The translations under genes were made by a program, and so were the position numbers. A model generated the notes under the pieces. That model ran no database searches, was not told the origin of the DNA, and saw only the letters and a program-made list of their open reading frames with translations. 64,000 nt of DNA from Aculops lycopersici (taxonomy: Eukaryota > Arthropoda > Arachnida > Trombidiformes > Eriophyidae): the NCBI GenBank assembly GCA_015350385.1, contig WNKI01000002.1:10319616-10383615 (forward strand). The letters are read 5' to 3'. The first letter of the stretch is position 1; every line of letters starts with the position of its first letter. This document shows, piece by piece, positions 41,388 through 52,800 of this stretch.

Positions 41388-44214
41388 GAAATAGTTTGGA
41401 ACTTCCGGCTAAAGTAATATTTTCACTTGATTATGTCATCAATTCCAATCTTAAGAGAAAGTTAAATAGTTTTGTTTTCGCCTTTGTTGCACCTCGTGTT
41501 CTCGTTGTTTTGATAGCGCGTCTGGAGCCTGCCCCGTGCCCTGTGGGCCTGCCTTTGGCACGGGATTTGTCGTTGCGCTCCCCTGTAGTGCTACTTTTGT
41601 TAAGTCTATACCGGAGCAGCAGCAGTAACAACAGGCTGCCGATGAAGCCCCACAAATTAGTCCACAATCCGTCTGCTTTAAAGCTAAACGAAAAGGCAAT
41701 GCAAATTTGCAGAGCATGTAGATCTAGCCAATAGATCTACTTGTCGACCTAAGAGAGTCTAAAGAGCCAAGAGCTTAAAAGGAGAAACGTTGAGAGGAGA
41801 TCCCAGGCTTCCAATGGCTCGAGGCTCGCTGCTCCTTTGCAGGTATGCAACCTTGAGCCAGTGAGTGTTGCAGTGGCCATTGAAGTACGCATGCGCTTAG
41901 CCTGCAGGTTGGTGGAACATCGACGCCCGGGTCCCGGGCTCGCGAAAAAGAGCAGCCCAACTTTTCTGCCCAGTTTTCCCCTGGTGTTGTCGTCCATTTC
42001 TTCGTCTGTATCTGCGTCCTCTACTCTTGGCAGTGGTAGTAGCTTAACCTATCCTCTTAGCGGATTGTGCTTTTTGATGTATAAAGCTGATGTTGATGCT
42101 GAACTCGCTGCCCAAACTTCAAAACTTGAGCAGCAGCAACAGCAACAACAACAACTAGAGTCATGATCTCAGCGCCATCAGCTATCTGGTTGCCACTGAA
42201 GGTGCTGCTCGGTAACAAACGCCACTTTGTTAGCTAGTCACCTGCACAAGCAACAGCATCCATGGCAACAACAACGACATCAGCAACTCCCTCAAGAGGA
42301 GCAACAAGTTGGATCCCGTCCATCGGTCTAGCGAGCAGCGGCGCCCGGATTTTGGTCGCCAAGATCCGCAAGTGGCGGCGGCGACGACGTTTGTGGCTAT
42401 AAGTAGCCGTTCGATGCGCATAAGATCCTGCCAATAATCGGTTTTCGTCTTTGGTTGGCTGGTTGGCTGGCCGGCCGGCTGGCAACTTGTTGCATCCTAG
42501 CGGCGCCTCCATTAGCTCGAGTGCTCGTCGGTGCAAGACACTGTTTGTGGCTACTTTCAGAATCGCACGCTATAGCAGAACGCAGCCTCAGGAGCTGTGT
42601 ATTGTGTGTGGGTTCAATCAAACTGGCTAGCTAGCCACCACCAGTTGTCTTTCTAATTTCATGTGCCGGTTTGGCAAAGTTTGGTTGCGCAAGATGCGCG
42701 CGCCTCTTTTTTCAATGTTTACAATCTAAACTTGAGATATCTGCTCCCCTAAATGAGAGCTGAACCTAGTTTTCTATTGGCTCTCTAAACTCCCTGAGGT
42801 ATAAGACCCTCTGAGGAGTTGAACTCTGTTTTGAGTAGCAGGGTCCCACGTTTGAGGGTGAGATTTTGCGAGAGCTTAGTGTTGCTGAGCAAGTTTCTTA
42901 GCTACTGGACAGTTTCAGTGCCAAGACATTCGAGCAAGAGTTTGTATGTGTAAGCGGCCATTTGAAAAAGGAAAGTAAATACTGTAATAGTAATAATAAT
43001 AATAATCATCATCATCATAATCAACCTCATAGATGATTTCAAGTGTCGAGTTGTGAGTAGTTTAGTTGAGTTGGAGAAATTTTTGCTAGGAATCACGAGA
43101 ATCTTGAGCCTAGCGCAGCGAGGAATTTCCCAGTTCTTCATTTTTTGCCAGGCAACATTTTTGCAGGTAGCAGCAAGTGAGATTCTAGAATTAGATAAAT
43201 GTAACATAGAACACCAGTTTTCTTCTGATCTTTTTTCGGTTAGAGTTTCTTGAGCTGAAGAGGAATCTGAAGTTTAGGACAAGAACTTACTAGACAAGAA
43301 GACTATAGCAACACCATTAGTTGGCCGAAAACTCGACTCTTGTTCTTGAGTAGCGACAAGTTCAGATCGAGTTGTTGGTGAGTTTGCAAGTTTGCAAGAT
43401 TGCAAGACAAGACAAGACGTCACACGACAAGAATATAATAAAAAGTAATGTAATATAAACTCCCTGATGACTCGCTGAAGGTACCAGACGGAAAGATAGA
43501 TGTTAACAAGTAAGACACGAGAGTAAAGTAGCAGTGGCAGCCCGAAAACTAAACGAACCAGTCCAAATTGAAGCAGACTAGCGGCGGCGGTGGCACCAGC
43601 AAATCAGAACCCACACACGAGAGTGCGAGCCTGTGCACCTCCAAGTCTCGACTATCGCCACCGGTACCAGCCGGCATTAGTGCACCGGCCAACCAGGAAT
43701 CAGGTTGGTGTTGGTGGTGGCAAAAGCCTCGCCGGCGACCGAGGGCATACACCGAGGAATTGGGTCCCCAATCCCCGGGGCCGCAGCGGCAGCAACAGTG
43801 ACTAGTGTCGACACATACAAGCGCATCGACAACCACCAGCTACCACACGAGGCGCGCGCCCGATCAACACGACGACCACGACGGGCCCACAATCAACACC
43901 AGAAATCAGACTATTGGTTCTAGTTTCTGTTGTTATTATTACTATTACCATTAGATTGCTTCTTATGTTTGAGAAGCAACAGGGAAACTATTAGTTAGAC
44001 GAGGGAGCCACCACCGATTGGCCAAAGGCTAAGCCAAAGGTTGAGGTTGAGGTTGGAGCTGAAGTTGAAGCAGTTCGAGGCATCGGCTTGCGCGCGCGCG
44101 TGCGTCCGTTCGTCTTCCATATTTCAATCCCAGTTAGCGGCCTAGAATAAGAAGAGTGGTAGTTTACCTACTAATGTTTCCACTAACCACCGTGCTACTT
44201 TACTCGGTGGCAAT
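41388..44214. other. Non-coding region between DPH2 and the 44.2 kb gene
   Basis: No frame here shows protein features. It contains the second copy of the CCCGGG/CTCGC motif (41923-41951), a CAG/CAA tract (42126-42152), a GGCTGGCCGGCCGGCTGGC run near 42464-42482 and an ATC/ATA run (about 42984-43022). TAATATAAACTCCC near 43450 is a plausible TATA box for the plus-strand gene, which would then have a 5' UTR of about 700 bp. Confidence 0.45.
41923..41951. promoter_or_regulatory. GC-rich CCCGGG motif, copy 2
   Basis: GCCCGGGTCCCGGGCTCGCG followed by AAAAAG. It shares 18 nearly identical bases, with the same CCCGGG pair, with the copy at 37.4 kb. Confidence 0.35.
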
Positions 44215-45945
44215 ATGAGCAAAGTTGTGCGCCCGACAAGTATAATCACGAGCACTAGTAACAACAACAGCAGCAACAACAACAACAACAACACGACAAC
44301 ATTATCAACAATCCAAACCACCGGCAACATAGCGACCGGCGATCAGAGGAGCGCGAGCTGCGCAGCTTTTTTCTCAACTCGCCAACAGCACCAATTTGAG
44401 AAGCTACATTATCCTCAGCAACAACATAATCAACAACACCACCAACCAAAGCCACCTACTGCCACGAGCAAATTCAAAACAGTAAAGACACCAGTAGGAT
44501 CGCAAGAAATACCAGTTGATCTTCTACCTTTACCTGCACCTTTATCCTCGCCGCCGCCGCCACAACCACAACCACCACCACAACCTCTGCTCCCACTGCC
44601 ACTAGCTCCACTAAATACTCAAACCAAAACTAGTGGGAGCAACCAAGTCGACGTTAACGGCAACACCACGGCGCCAGTCAACCAGCAAGCAGCGTATAAA
44701 GGAGCCGAGTGTTTGGCGAGACGGCGGCAGTTGAGTCGGTGGCTTCGACAGGTGAGCAGCGACGGAATCGAGAATCAGTTAGCCGAATTTAATTGCATTA
44801 AGTTGGATAATAACAATAATACACATAATAATACTAACTGCAACAAGCAGCAACAAGAACAAGTGTCACCATTCGGCTCAAACACAACAAACACCTGCAA
44901 CTACGAATACGATCAACTCAGCGAACCGGAAGACAATTACAGTCGCCCAGGCGACGAACTCTCGTTGCGACAATCGTTTAAACCGCACCACCAAACAGCT
45001 ATAACGGCCAACAACAAAAACGACAAAAAGAAGAAGAAGAATTACCTACAATTAAAACAGGCCACACTAATTAACTCGCTCACCTGGCAGCCGGTAATCA
45101 AGACGAGCAGTAGAGGCTTTAATAATAGCAGCAGCAACAACAACAACTTTACTATCAACTATCAAAGCGAAAACAACGTTAGCCAGCAACAGAATCTAGT
45201 GCCCGTTTCGCCAACAAAGCGGAAGTCGATCTCTAGTTCACTCTCTCAACTAGTGTTATCTTCAACATCATCCTTATCCTTGAAACAACATTATCAAAAT
45301 CAAAACCAGAATCAAAATCAACAGCAACAAGTGAATTGTAACAACACATATAGCAGCACCATGGCCACAGTCAGACCAATCAGTCCCCAGTATCAGCATG
45401 CACTCGACTCGGCCATCTCTCTAGCCAAGGAACTGGCCTCGAGAAATATGGCCGATTCCGGGGAGTCCAGCCCAAAGACACCCAATTCTCCGGACAAAAA
45501 GAGATTTAACTTCAAGTTTAAATACTTTAGCAAGAGTTTCAGTGAGGCCTCAGCAAATATTCGCGACATTGAGTCGTCCATCTCATATGAGGCCAAAATG
45601 GCCTACAAGTCTCTGGTTGAGCGAGGCCCATTCAACTCCTATCACCACCACAATCAAGTGGATCCCATGTCCTCATTTAATCATCATAATCAACATCATA
45701 GCTATCATCATCATAGCCACACTCTGGGTAGTCCACATCACCACCATCATAACAGTAATAGTTACAACAACCACCACCTCCACCAAAATGATTCAATAAG
45801 GTCGCATCGCCATCACAATAGCCACCACAGCCATCACCAGTACGCCAATGACCTGGATGACTTTTCGCCTACGTTCACAAATCCCCATAACAAACTGAAG
45901 CATGTGAACGCGTCAACATTCTCTGTTAAAAAGTCCATCTTCTGA
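44215..45945 (+). CDS. Low-complexity protein with a conserved-looking central block, unknown family
   Basis: A 576-residue single-exon product that I cannot assign. The first 385 residues are mostly Asn-, Gln-, Pro- and Ser-rich, with one ordered-looking patch (CLARRRQLSRWLRQVSSDGI, about 165-184). At about 382-475 the composition becomes normal: YQHALDSAISLAKELASRNM, then SPKTPNSPDKKRFNFKFKYF and a helix EASANIRDIESSISYEAKMA. This block is the likely conserved domain; its SPKTPNSP motifs could be proline-directed phosphorylation sites. A His-rich tail follows, ending VNASTFSVKKSIF. No signal peptide or membrane helix is present. AATAAA at 46058-46063 closes the gene. Confidence 0.75.
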   Translation: MSKVVRPTSIITSTSNNNSSNNNNNNTTTLSTIQTTGNIATGDQRSASCAAFFSTRQQHQFEKLHYPQQQHNQQHHQPKPPTATSKFKTVKTPVGSQEIPVDLLPLPAPLSSPPPPQPQPPPQPLLPLPLAPLNTQTKTSGSNQVDVNGNTTAPVNQQAAYKGAECLARRRQLSRWLRQVSSDGIENQLAEFNCIKLDNNNNTHNNTNCNKQQQEQVSPFGSNTTNTCNYEYDQLSEPEDNYSRPGDELSLRQSFKPHHQTAITANNKNDKKKKKNYLQLKQATLINSLTWQPVIKTSSRGFNNSSSNNNNFTINYQSENNVSQQQNLVPVSPTKRKSISSSLSQLVLSSTSSLSLKQHYQNQNQNQNQQQQVNCNNTYSSTMATVRPISPQYQHALDSAISLAKELASRNMADSGESSPKTPNSPDKKRFNFKFKYFSKSFSEASANIRDIESSISYEAKMAYKSLVERGPFNSYHHHNQVDPMSSFNHHNQHHSYHHHSHTLGSPHHHHHNSNSYNNHHLHQNDSIRSHRHHNSHHSHHQYANDLDDFSPTFTNPHNKLKHVNASTFSVKKSIF

Positions 45946-46238
45946 GGCTCAGAATCTGGGCAAAAGTTTACTTGGACTTTCAATATTTCTTATCTTATCT
46001 TCATATAATTATAAATTTACAAATCTATTCATACTTGTATGTCATTCAAATAATTTCAATAAAGTATTGCAAGGCATAACTCATGACTTAATCGTGTTTG
46101 TTTATTGGATGCAATGTTTTAAATCCATGACGAAATACTCGGTTTGTGAAAAGGATATTGTTTTATGTTTTTTACATAACACAACAGTTACAAATTAACA
46201 TTTACATATTATTCAAATCACCACCACGACGACTAGAG

Positions 46239-47150
46239 ATGAGCTTTAATTTGTTTAGAAGTCTTCTGCAATCTCCAACCTCATGCAGGATTAGCCAGGA
46301 GGCTTCAAGGGTTAGTTGTCAAAGTAGATCCTTCCACTCAATCCATGAACAGAAACATACCTGGTCTATTTTAAAACACATCTACAAGAAGGAGTACAAG
46401 AGTGCCAACAAAAAGTATGTTTGTTATCTACTAAATATAAGCGATGAATCTTATAGGAAGTTTGAATTGTACAAGTCAATCTGGAATGAAGCCGATCTAA
46501 GGGTTGCGGTCGATGGGTCAGCCAATTGTCTCGCCAAGAAACGGGTGATCCACACGGCTGATGTTGTTTGCGGAGATTTCGATTCCATTGATCCGGATCT
46601 TATCGAGCAACTAAGGTGTCCAACAAAGGCCACGAAGCTACCTCATTACAAGAATGAGCCTCCCCCTACAAAGATGCCACAAGTAGTGGAGACTCCAAGC
46701 CAGAATGCGACTGATTTTACAAAAGCTTTGAGAGTAGCTATAAATCGCCGACCAGATGCCAATATTCACTTAGGTCTCTATCACTCTGACGGAACACGAA
46801 TAGATCACCTATTTGGTTTGGTCAATACTTTACACTTGGTCAAAAAGACGGTCTTTCTGATTAACTTAGCGGGTAACACCATCTCGTGGCTTCTTCAACC
46901 AGGCCAACATGTGATCCAGAAACCAAAAGGTCGGGAGCTGTGCTCTTTAGTCCCCTTTACAGGACCAACAGAGGTCAAGACCCAGGGTTTAGAGTACGGT
47001 ATTGAACCCAAACCGCCGCTACAATTTGGAGGTTCAATAAGCACCTCAAATATTTGCTCAGAGAAAAGTACAGAGATTCTAGTGGAGACCAACAAGGAAC
47101 TTCTATGGTCCGTTGATCTCAATGTTGGTCGGGCTAGAGAAATGATCTAA
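46239..47150 (+). CDS. TPK1: Thiamin pyrophosphokinase, with N-terminal extension
   Basis: A 303-residue enzyme making thiamin diphosphate from thiamin and ATP. Visible motifs are ADLRVAVDGSANCLA, VVCGDFDSIDPDLIEQL and NATDFTKAL, then GLYHSDGTRIDHLFGLVNTL in the substrate loop, LLQPGQHVI, and STSNICSE near the end. In other TPKs the loop reads GGxxGR(F/L)DQ/H; here it is DGTRIDH, so two glycines differ. The start at 46239 is the first ATG; upstream codons begin at a GTG. Residues 1-60 exceed the usual cytosolic enzyme (243 in human) and look like a mitochondrial presequence (RSLLQSPTSCRIS, SRSFHSIH). It converges on PDIA3. Confidence 0.85.
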   Translation: MSFNLFRSLLQSPTSCRISQEASRVSCQSRSFHSIHEQKHTWSILKHIYKKEYKSANKKYVCYLLNISDESYRKFELYKSIWNEADLRVAVDGSANCLAKKRVIHTADVVCGDFDSIDPDLIEQLRCPTKATKLPHYKNEPPPTKMPQVVETPSQNATDFTKALRVAINRRPDANIHLGLYHSDGTRIDHLFGLVNTLHLVKKTVFLINLAGNTISWLLQPGQHVIQKPKGRELCSLVPFTGPTEVKTQGLEYGIEPKPPLQFGGSISTSNICSEKSTEILVETNKELLWSVDLNVGRAREMI

Positions 47151-47390
47151 TCAAAGAGAGTTTGAACAGGATTAAACAAACTATGTGCGTGTTATTAAGT
47201 AAGATATTTTGTTATTGGTGACATTGTATTATTTGTGATTGTTTTCATAGCTTGCTTGTTCCAAAAATTTGATTACTTATACCTTACCGGTTTCAAAAGA
47301 AACACCAGCGCTTCTATTATTACTGTGTCATCTTCTCTAGGTACTCTATTTTTAATGAATCTGACCGTTAATATACCTAGTTCTGATAGC

Positions 47391-48926
47391 TTACAGCTCA
47401 TCGTGTTGCTCCTTCTCTTCGCCATCGCGAGTGTACCCCTTGAGCTCATCAGTAGCCTGCTTGGCAACATAAGCCAATAGATCCTTCAAGTCACGACCAC
47501 CCTCGTACTTGACAGGTGTCTTTGAGTCCTTGGGGTACCAGTAGAGAGTTGGGAATCCATGAACATTGAAATGGCTTGGGAAGTCATTGGCAGTGGCATC
47601 CAACTTGACAATGTCAACGCCTGGCTCATCCTTCAATTTAGTGCCGAGCTCCTCCCAAACTGGAGCCAATTGTTTACAGTATCCGCACCATGGAGCATAG
47701 AACTCAATAAACACATCCTTGTCCGACTTGGTGACGAGCTTCTCAAAGTTCTTACCGACGGCGACCTTAACGCCAGCACCCTCGTTATCAGGTTCATCCT
47801 CAGACTTCATGAATGGCTCTAGCTTGCCGGCGAGAAATGACTCGACAAACTTGCTGAACGAATCGACGGAAAACTTCTCTTGTAATGGGAACTTCTTTCC
47901 ATCCTTGTCGATAGCTACTGCGGCAACTGTCATATCCTTGGACATGGCAATACCATAGTCGCTTAGTTCGTTGGCAAACTCGGCAATGTTTGAGATGGCA
48001 AAGTTCACGTCTTGATCCTTGAATTGGGTTGCAACCTTAAGGACTCGGTTTCTGTAGTAGTTGGTTCCCTTAGGGTCGCGCTTGTAGTCAACATGGTAGT
48101 AGACAACAACACTTGGCTTTGGAACGTCACGGTTTGATGGGGTGCGAGCAATGACAAGTCCGTCCTTGTTCTCGAAGATCCAGTCCTTGAGTTCATCCGA
48201 TGAGTCGTAGATAAGGTAGTCGGGTTCAAATTTGCTTCTGTATACTGATTGACGGGCTAATAAGATAGTAGAAACCTTGACATTCTTGTCCGAGCTTAGA
48301 GAGGTGAGTTTCTCGAATTTGTCAGTTGCCTTATCCTCGAATATATGCACATATGATGCTAGATCACGATTTTGATTGGCGGTGTCTACGAAGGTCTTAA
48401 AGAGTGAGTCGTCCTTGTTCTTGAAAATACCAACAACCATCATGTTCTTCGAGTCCTTGTAGAGGTTGTCCAGTTTTTCGAAGCTATCCAACTCCTTTGA
48501 GGCTGGGCCGGCCATTGAGCGCATCTTTTTGACAATGCTCTCGGCATCACGGCCTCCGTCGTACTCACTAGCTTGTCCATTGCGGAAAATCTTGACGGTT
48601 GGATATCCTTGGACCTCGTATTGTGAGCAAATGTCCTTTCCACCGCTCTCATTTGTACAATCAACTTTAGCCAATGGAACAGCTGGGTCGTCGCCGGCCA
48701 ATCTTTGGGCGGCGTCCTCGTACTCTGGCGCCAATCTCTTACAATGTCCACACCATGGAGCGTAGAATTTAACTAGGATCAAATCCTGCGAGTCTAGTTC
48801 GGCCTTGAATGCGTCTGGACTTAGGGTAGAATAGTCAATCACAGATTCGGCTGCCACAAATGACAAGGCGGCCACTAGAAGGAATGGTGATATAATTGAC
48901 AACCCGTGGACAGGTGATGGGGCCAT
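47391..48926 (-). CDS. ERp60: Protein disulfide isomerase A3 (ERp57/ERp60)
   Basis: A 511-residue luminal ER thiol oxidoreductase. The signal peptide is at about 1-27. The a, b, b' and a' thioredoxin folds follow. The first active site is KFYAPWCGHCKRLAPEYEDA (about residues 53-72) and the second is EFYAPWCGYCKQLAP (about 408-422). The C-terminus is acidic and basic, ending in the ER-retention signal HDEL. The b' region (DYLIYDSSDELKDWIFEN) and overall length match PDIA3/ERp57, which acts with calnexin/calreticulin on glycoproteins. The second site has Tyr in place of the usual His in CGHC, which may lower its oxidising strength. It is single exon. Confidence 0.92.
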   Translation of the reverse strand: MAPSPVHGLSIISPFLLVAALSFVAAESVIDYSTLSPDAFKAELDSQDLILVKFYAPWCGHCKRLAPEYEDAAQRLAGDDPAVPLAKVDCTNESGGKDICSQYEVQGYPTVKIFRNGQASEYDGGRDAESIVKKMRSMAGPASKELDSFEKLDNLYKDSKNMMVVGIFKNKDDSLFKTFVDTANQNRDLASYVHIFEDKATDKFEKLTSLSSDKNVKVSTILLARQSVYRSKFEPDYLIYDSSDELKDWIFENKDGLVIARTPSNRDVPKPSVVVYYHVDYKRDPKGTNYYRNRVLKVATQFKDQDVNFAISNIAEFANELSDYGIAMSKDMTVAAVAIDKDGKKFPLQEKFSVDSFSKFVESFLAGKLEPFMKSEDEPDNEGAGVKVAVGKNFEKLVTKSDKDVFIEFYAPWCGYCKQLAPVWEELGTKLKDEPGVDIVKLDATANDFPSHFNVHGFPTLYWYPKDSKTPVKYEGGRDLKDLLAYVAKQATDELKGYTRDGEEKEQHDEL

Positions 48927-49808
48927 TTTGAAGTAGTTCTTAGTTTGCCTACTCGAGTCTCAAGTTTGTAAGTGTGTTTTTGTGGCTTTTAATATTCTGT
49001 CAGTTGAGTTAATAGCAATAGATGACAGATTTGAGTTTGAATTTAACTATTTTTCAATTACTATACGTTACAATTTGTTAAGTATTTGATTTCAATGGAT
49101 GTCAATCTTGCATTTCTCTGTAAGACGGAGAGATACCTACAATTCTCAGGATTGACGTGTGGTTTTCTACAACGAAAAAACGCAATAGACTCGCCGGCCT
49201 GGCGATGCTGACGCGAGCCACAAAAGAGACAGCGAGCGGAAAGAGACAGAGGCGGCCGGCCGCCTTGTGGCGGCGGCGAAATTACACGTAAGTTTAGCGG
49301 CGACAGACCGCCGTTGCCGTGGTCTCATTGCTGTTTCTGCACTAACGCGCCCCGTTGCTTTGTGTGCGTAGCCCCCCATCCAACAAAGACTGCAAATTTT
49401 GCCATTGGCTTTAGTCTGCACCAAACGAACTCTGACCAACGCAACGACCACTCGCCCTGCATTCTGTTGAGTCAGGTGCCAAAAATGGTGCGCACCACTG
49501 AGCCCATTTGGTGCGCCACCTGTCAGTCGTTCTTTATTAAGAGATGGAGATGCGGCACTCAGCATGTTGAATTGAACGAGGCTCGTTCAATGAGCTCAGC
49601 TTAGCTTGGCAACATGTTGCATGGCCTGACCGTTGAACAGGTGGCCCTCTGAATCTCCATAAGTTGGAGTGGCGCGATGCTTGATTGAATTTGCTTCTAC
49701 GAGATGAGACAATAATTGGAAACAAGCCAATCGAACAAAATGAATGGTATAAAGACCAGTTTAATAATGATGATACATCATCAACAAACACATAACAATA
49801 ATAAAAAT
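48927..49808. other. Intergenic region
   Basis: This is the upstream flank of PDIA3 and the 3' flank of the 1307-residue gene. A GC-rich part at 49185-49330 (GCCGGCC runs) may be promoter-like. A frame on the minus strand at 49167-49565 has no protein features and was not called. Confidence 0.45.
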
Positions 49809-52800
49809 TTAACATGGATCCGTAGAGACAGTGCCAGTGGTGCTCACATTTCCTGTCGAGGCGTTTAGCTTGTTGCGAGCTAATTGGCGCCGCCAGACAG
49901 GTAACTCGTTCAATCTTTTCTCCTCAGTCTCTCTTTTTGACTTGTCCGTTTCGTCGCGCTTACTCTTCTCCGCTGCCTTCTTGGCCATCATTTGTCTCTT
50001 CCAAGCTGGCACCTGACTCAATCTTTGCTCCTCGAGCTCTTTTTTCAACATCTCCGCATGCTCCTTCTTTGCCTTTTCCGCTGCCTTTTTCGCCAACATT
50101 TGTCGTTTCCACAATGGCGCTTGCGGTTCACTTTCGGCCACTTTCTCTAGGAAATCTTCGGCAATAAATGTCGGTGCAGAGTCCGTTATAATCCTGTTGA
50201 GCTCGCCCTTGCTTCGCGAAGTTTCCTTCATCCTCCTTATGCCATCCAAGTCGCGCGATTCCTTTAACTCGGCTATCAAGTCTCTCTTTGTGGCCGCCAA
50301 TCCAGAGTCCATACCGAACAACGACGACGGCGCCATGGACTTCGAGGCACTTGTAAGATCATTTGTTGACTCACTGATTGCACTTGGCGGCCGCAGATCC
50401 TTGGATCTATCAAAGTTACGTATGGCATTCATCAAATTTGCGCTAGCCAAAGAGGACGAGGTACTCACACCTGACAGACGCCTGCTGCCTGTTGGCCTTC
50501 CATTTTCTGACACGGCACCCACTGTCGAGTAAGTGTCATCTTTTTCCCCATCATAATCGTGGCTCTCATTGTGTGCCAAGTCTGGACTGGAGGAGTCACC
50601 AAGACCAATGGTGGACAAGGCGGAAGTTGATTGGGACCGTGTCAGCTCGCTATTACCTTTCGTCCCTGAACTCGGCGTTGAGCCTTGAACCACCTGGTGA
50701 TTCTGTTGCGATTGGAATCCTTTGAATCTATTTGTAGACATCTGGTAGTTCGGCGAGCGTTCGAATTTGCGCTGACTCAACTGTGAGCCCCCGCTGGCGC
50801 GCGATATCAGCGAGGCACCTGTTGATGAGCTTAGCGACCCGATGGGCGTGGACATTTGACTGCTCGCCTGATCTTTTTGAATGCCAGAACTGGTATTGGT
50901 CGATGAGTTTGATGTTGAGCTAGACACTGTTGACTCGTTGTCATCATTAATATCATCCCTTTTACCAGGAGCTAATTTTGTTATTGGATTTCCAATCAAC
51001 TCAAGGGCTGAGTTTGAGGCCATACGTTTCAAGTACTCGCTTGGTTTTATATTTGCTCCATTTTCGGGAGGCGCCGTAAACTGAGGTGGAATGAAGGCGG
51101 GTATAACCATTCCATTAAGGACCATGGCACCAATGGGGCCTTTGTTAGCCCTGGTCCTTTTACCGTTCACCTGGTCACTCTGGTCAGAATCTTTTAGTGA
51201 CTTAAGGGTCAACTCAACCTCTTGTCTCAAATCAATCGATGGAAGTGGTGTCTTGCTAGCAGCGCTACTGTTATTCAAGCCAATGTTTGAGACAGAGGGC
51301 GATGGTGGTGACGACGGTGGCGGCGGCGGTGGAGGTGGTGGTGGTGGAGGAGGGGGCGGGGCAGCCGCTGAGATCGGTCTCGGGGGCGCCGAGGTCTCGA
51401 TCTTGATGCTATCGTGCTTGTCATCGTCATCATCATTTACTTTATCACTAGAATCGTTATCGCCGTAAGCGTTAGGATAAGACTCGGAGTTGTTGTTACT
51501 ATCATTGTTATTGGACCCATTCAAATGTTTAGATTCCAACTGGCCGCTTGGCGACTTCTTAAAAACCATGTCCAGCTCCTCGGCCTCATGATCCTCGAAT
51601 ATCGGATGCTGTGACTTGTGGTGATGGTTATATTTGCTTCCATTGGATGACGACGAGTGGCTACTGCTACTGCCGTTTGAGGTTGTACTGCAGGTTGAAA
51701 CACTAGATACACTCGAACAACGACTATTCGAGCGACTCAAGTGTCCCCGTGGCTTCATCAGAACGTTACCTGGTTGATGGTGGTGGTTATGGTCATTACA
51801 TTGACTCGTCGTTGATATGAGCTCGGATGAACTTGAGCCACTGCCAAAATTGACTCCACTGCCAGCCAAACTCCTGGTCGCTCTACCCTTTTTGCATTTG
51901 CTTATTACATAATCCGAGTTGGTCTCATGGTCAAATTGACAATCCTCATACTCCTCATGGTGCTTGGGATAAAGCTCACTCTCGCAGTTGATCTCTACCT
52001 CCACCTGTTTATCTCCACTATCACACTTTCGGCCACCACTGGTCAATATTTGTCTCTGTTGCTCACTCACTCGATGGTTGCCATTTTTTGCCGCCGATAA
52101 ACTTCCGCATCGTCCACATGTACACTTGATCTCGCTAGTCGTGCGCCTGTCGTTACTGCAACCTGTTGATGTCGGCGTCGGTGTCTTCGCCGTCGCCGTC
52201 GTCGTCGTCGACGTTGTTGTTGTTGCTGCCGTTGCGTTACATGAGACCGTCGATGAGCATTGTGAAGTACAAGTCGAAGCCACACTAGCGTTAGCTAATC
52301 GAGTGTCTAGGCTTGAAACTAAGCGTGCCGAGCACTTGCTCTTCACCGAGCCTCCGCTGCTTGCGTAATCACTACAGTTATGATGCTGTTGCTGTTCCTG
52401 CTCGACTTTCACCTGTTGATCGCTGAAACTACAGGCGCGAGATTGGTACTTTTGCGCTCGACAACAAACACTTGGGGCAGAAGAGGCAACAAGTGGTGCG
52501 GAAGAGTCAAGCGGCTGTCGGTGGTGGTGGTGGTGGTGATGGCAAGCTGAATTTGAAGTTAGCGAGGAAGTTGAACTTCGACTTGAGCTTGAATGACTTC
52601 TCGCGCCGCAGGCCATATAATTAGTTTGGTCGCCATTCGCATTCATAAGGTTGTTGCTGTTGTTTCCGTTGTTGCAAATGTTAATTTTTGTCTTGGCAAT
52701 TAGGCAATTGTCATAATCGTGGCCACTTTTGCTCTTGCTGATGGTTGTTGCTGTTGAATCGTCGTTATTGCTGTTGCTGTTCATATTGACTAATTGATCA

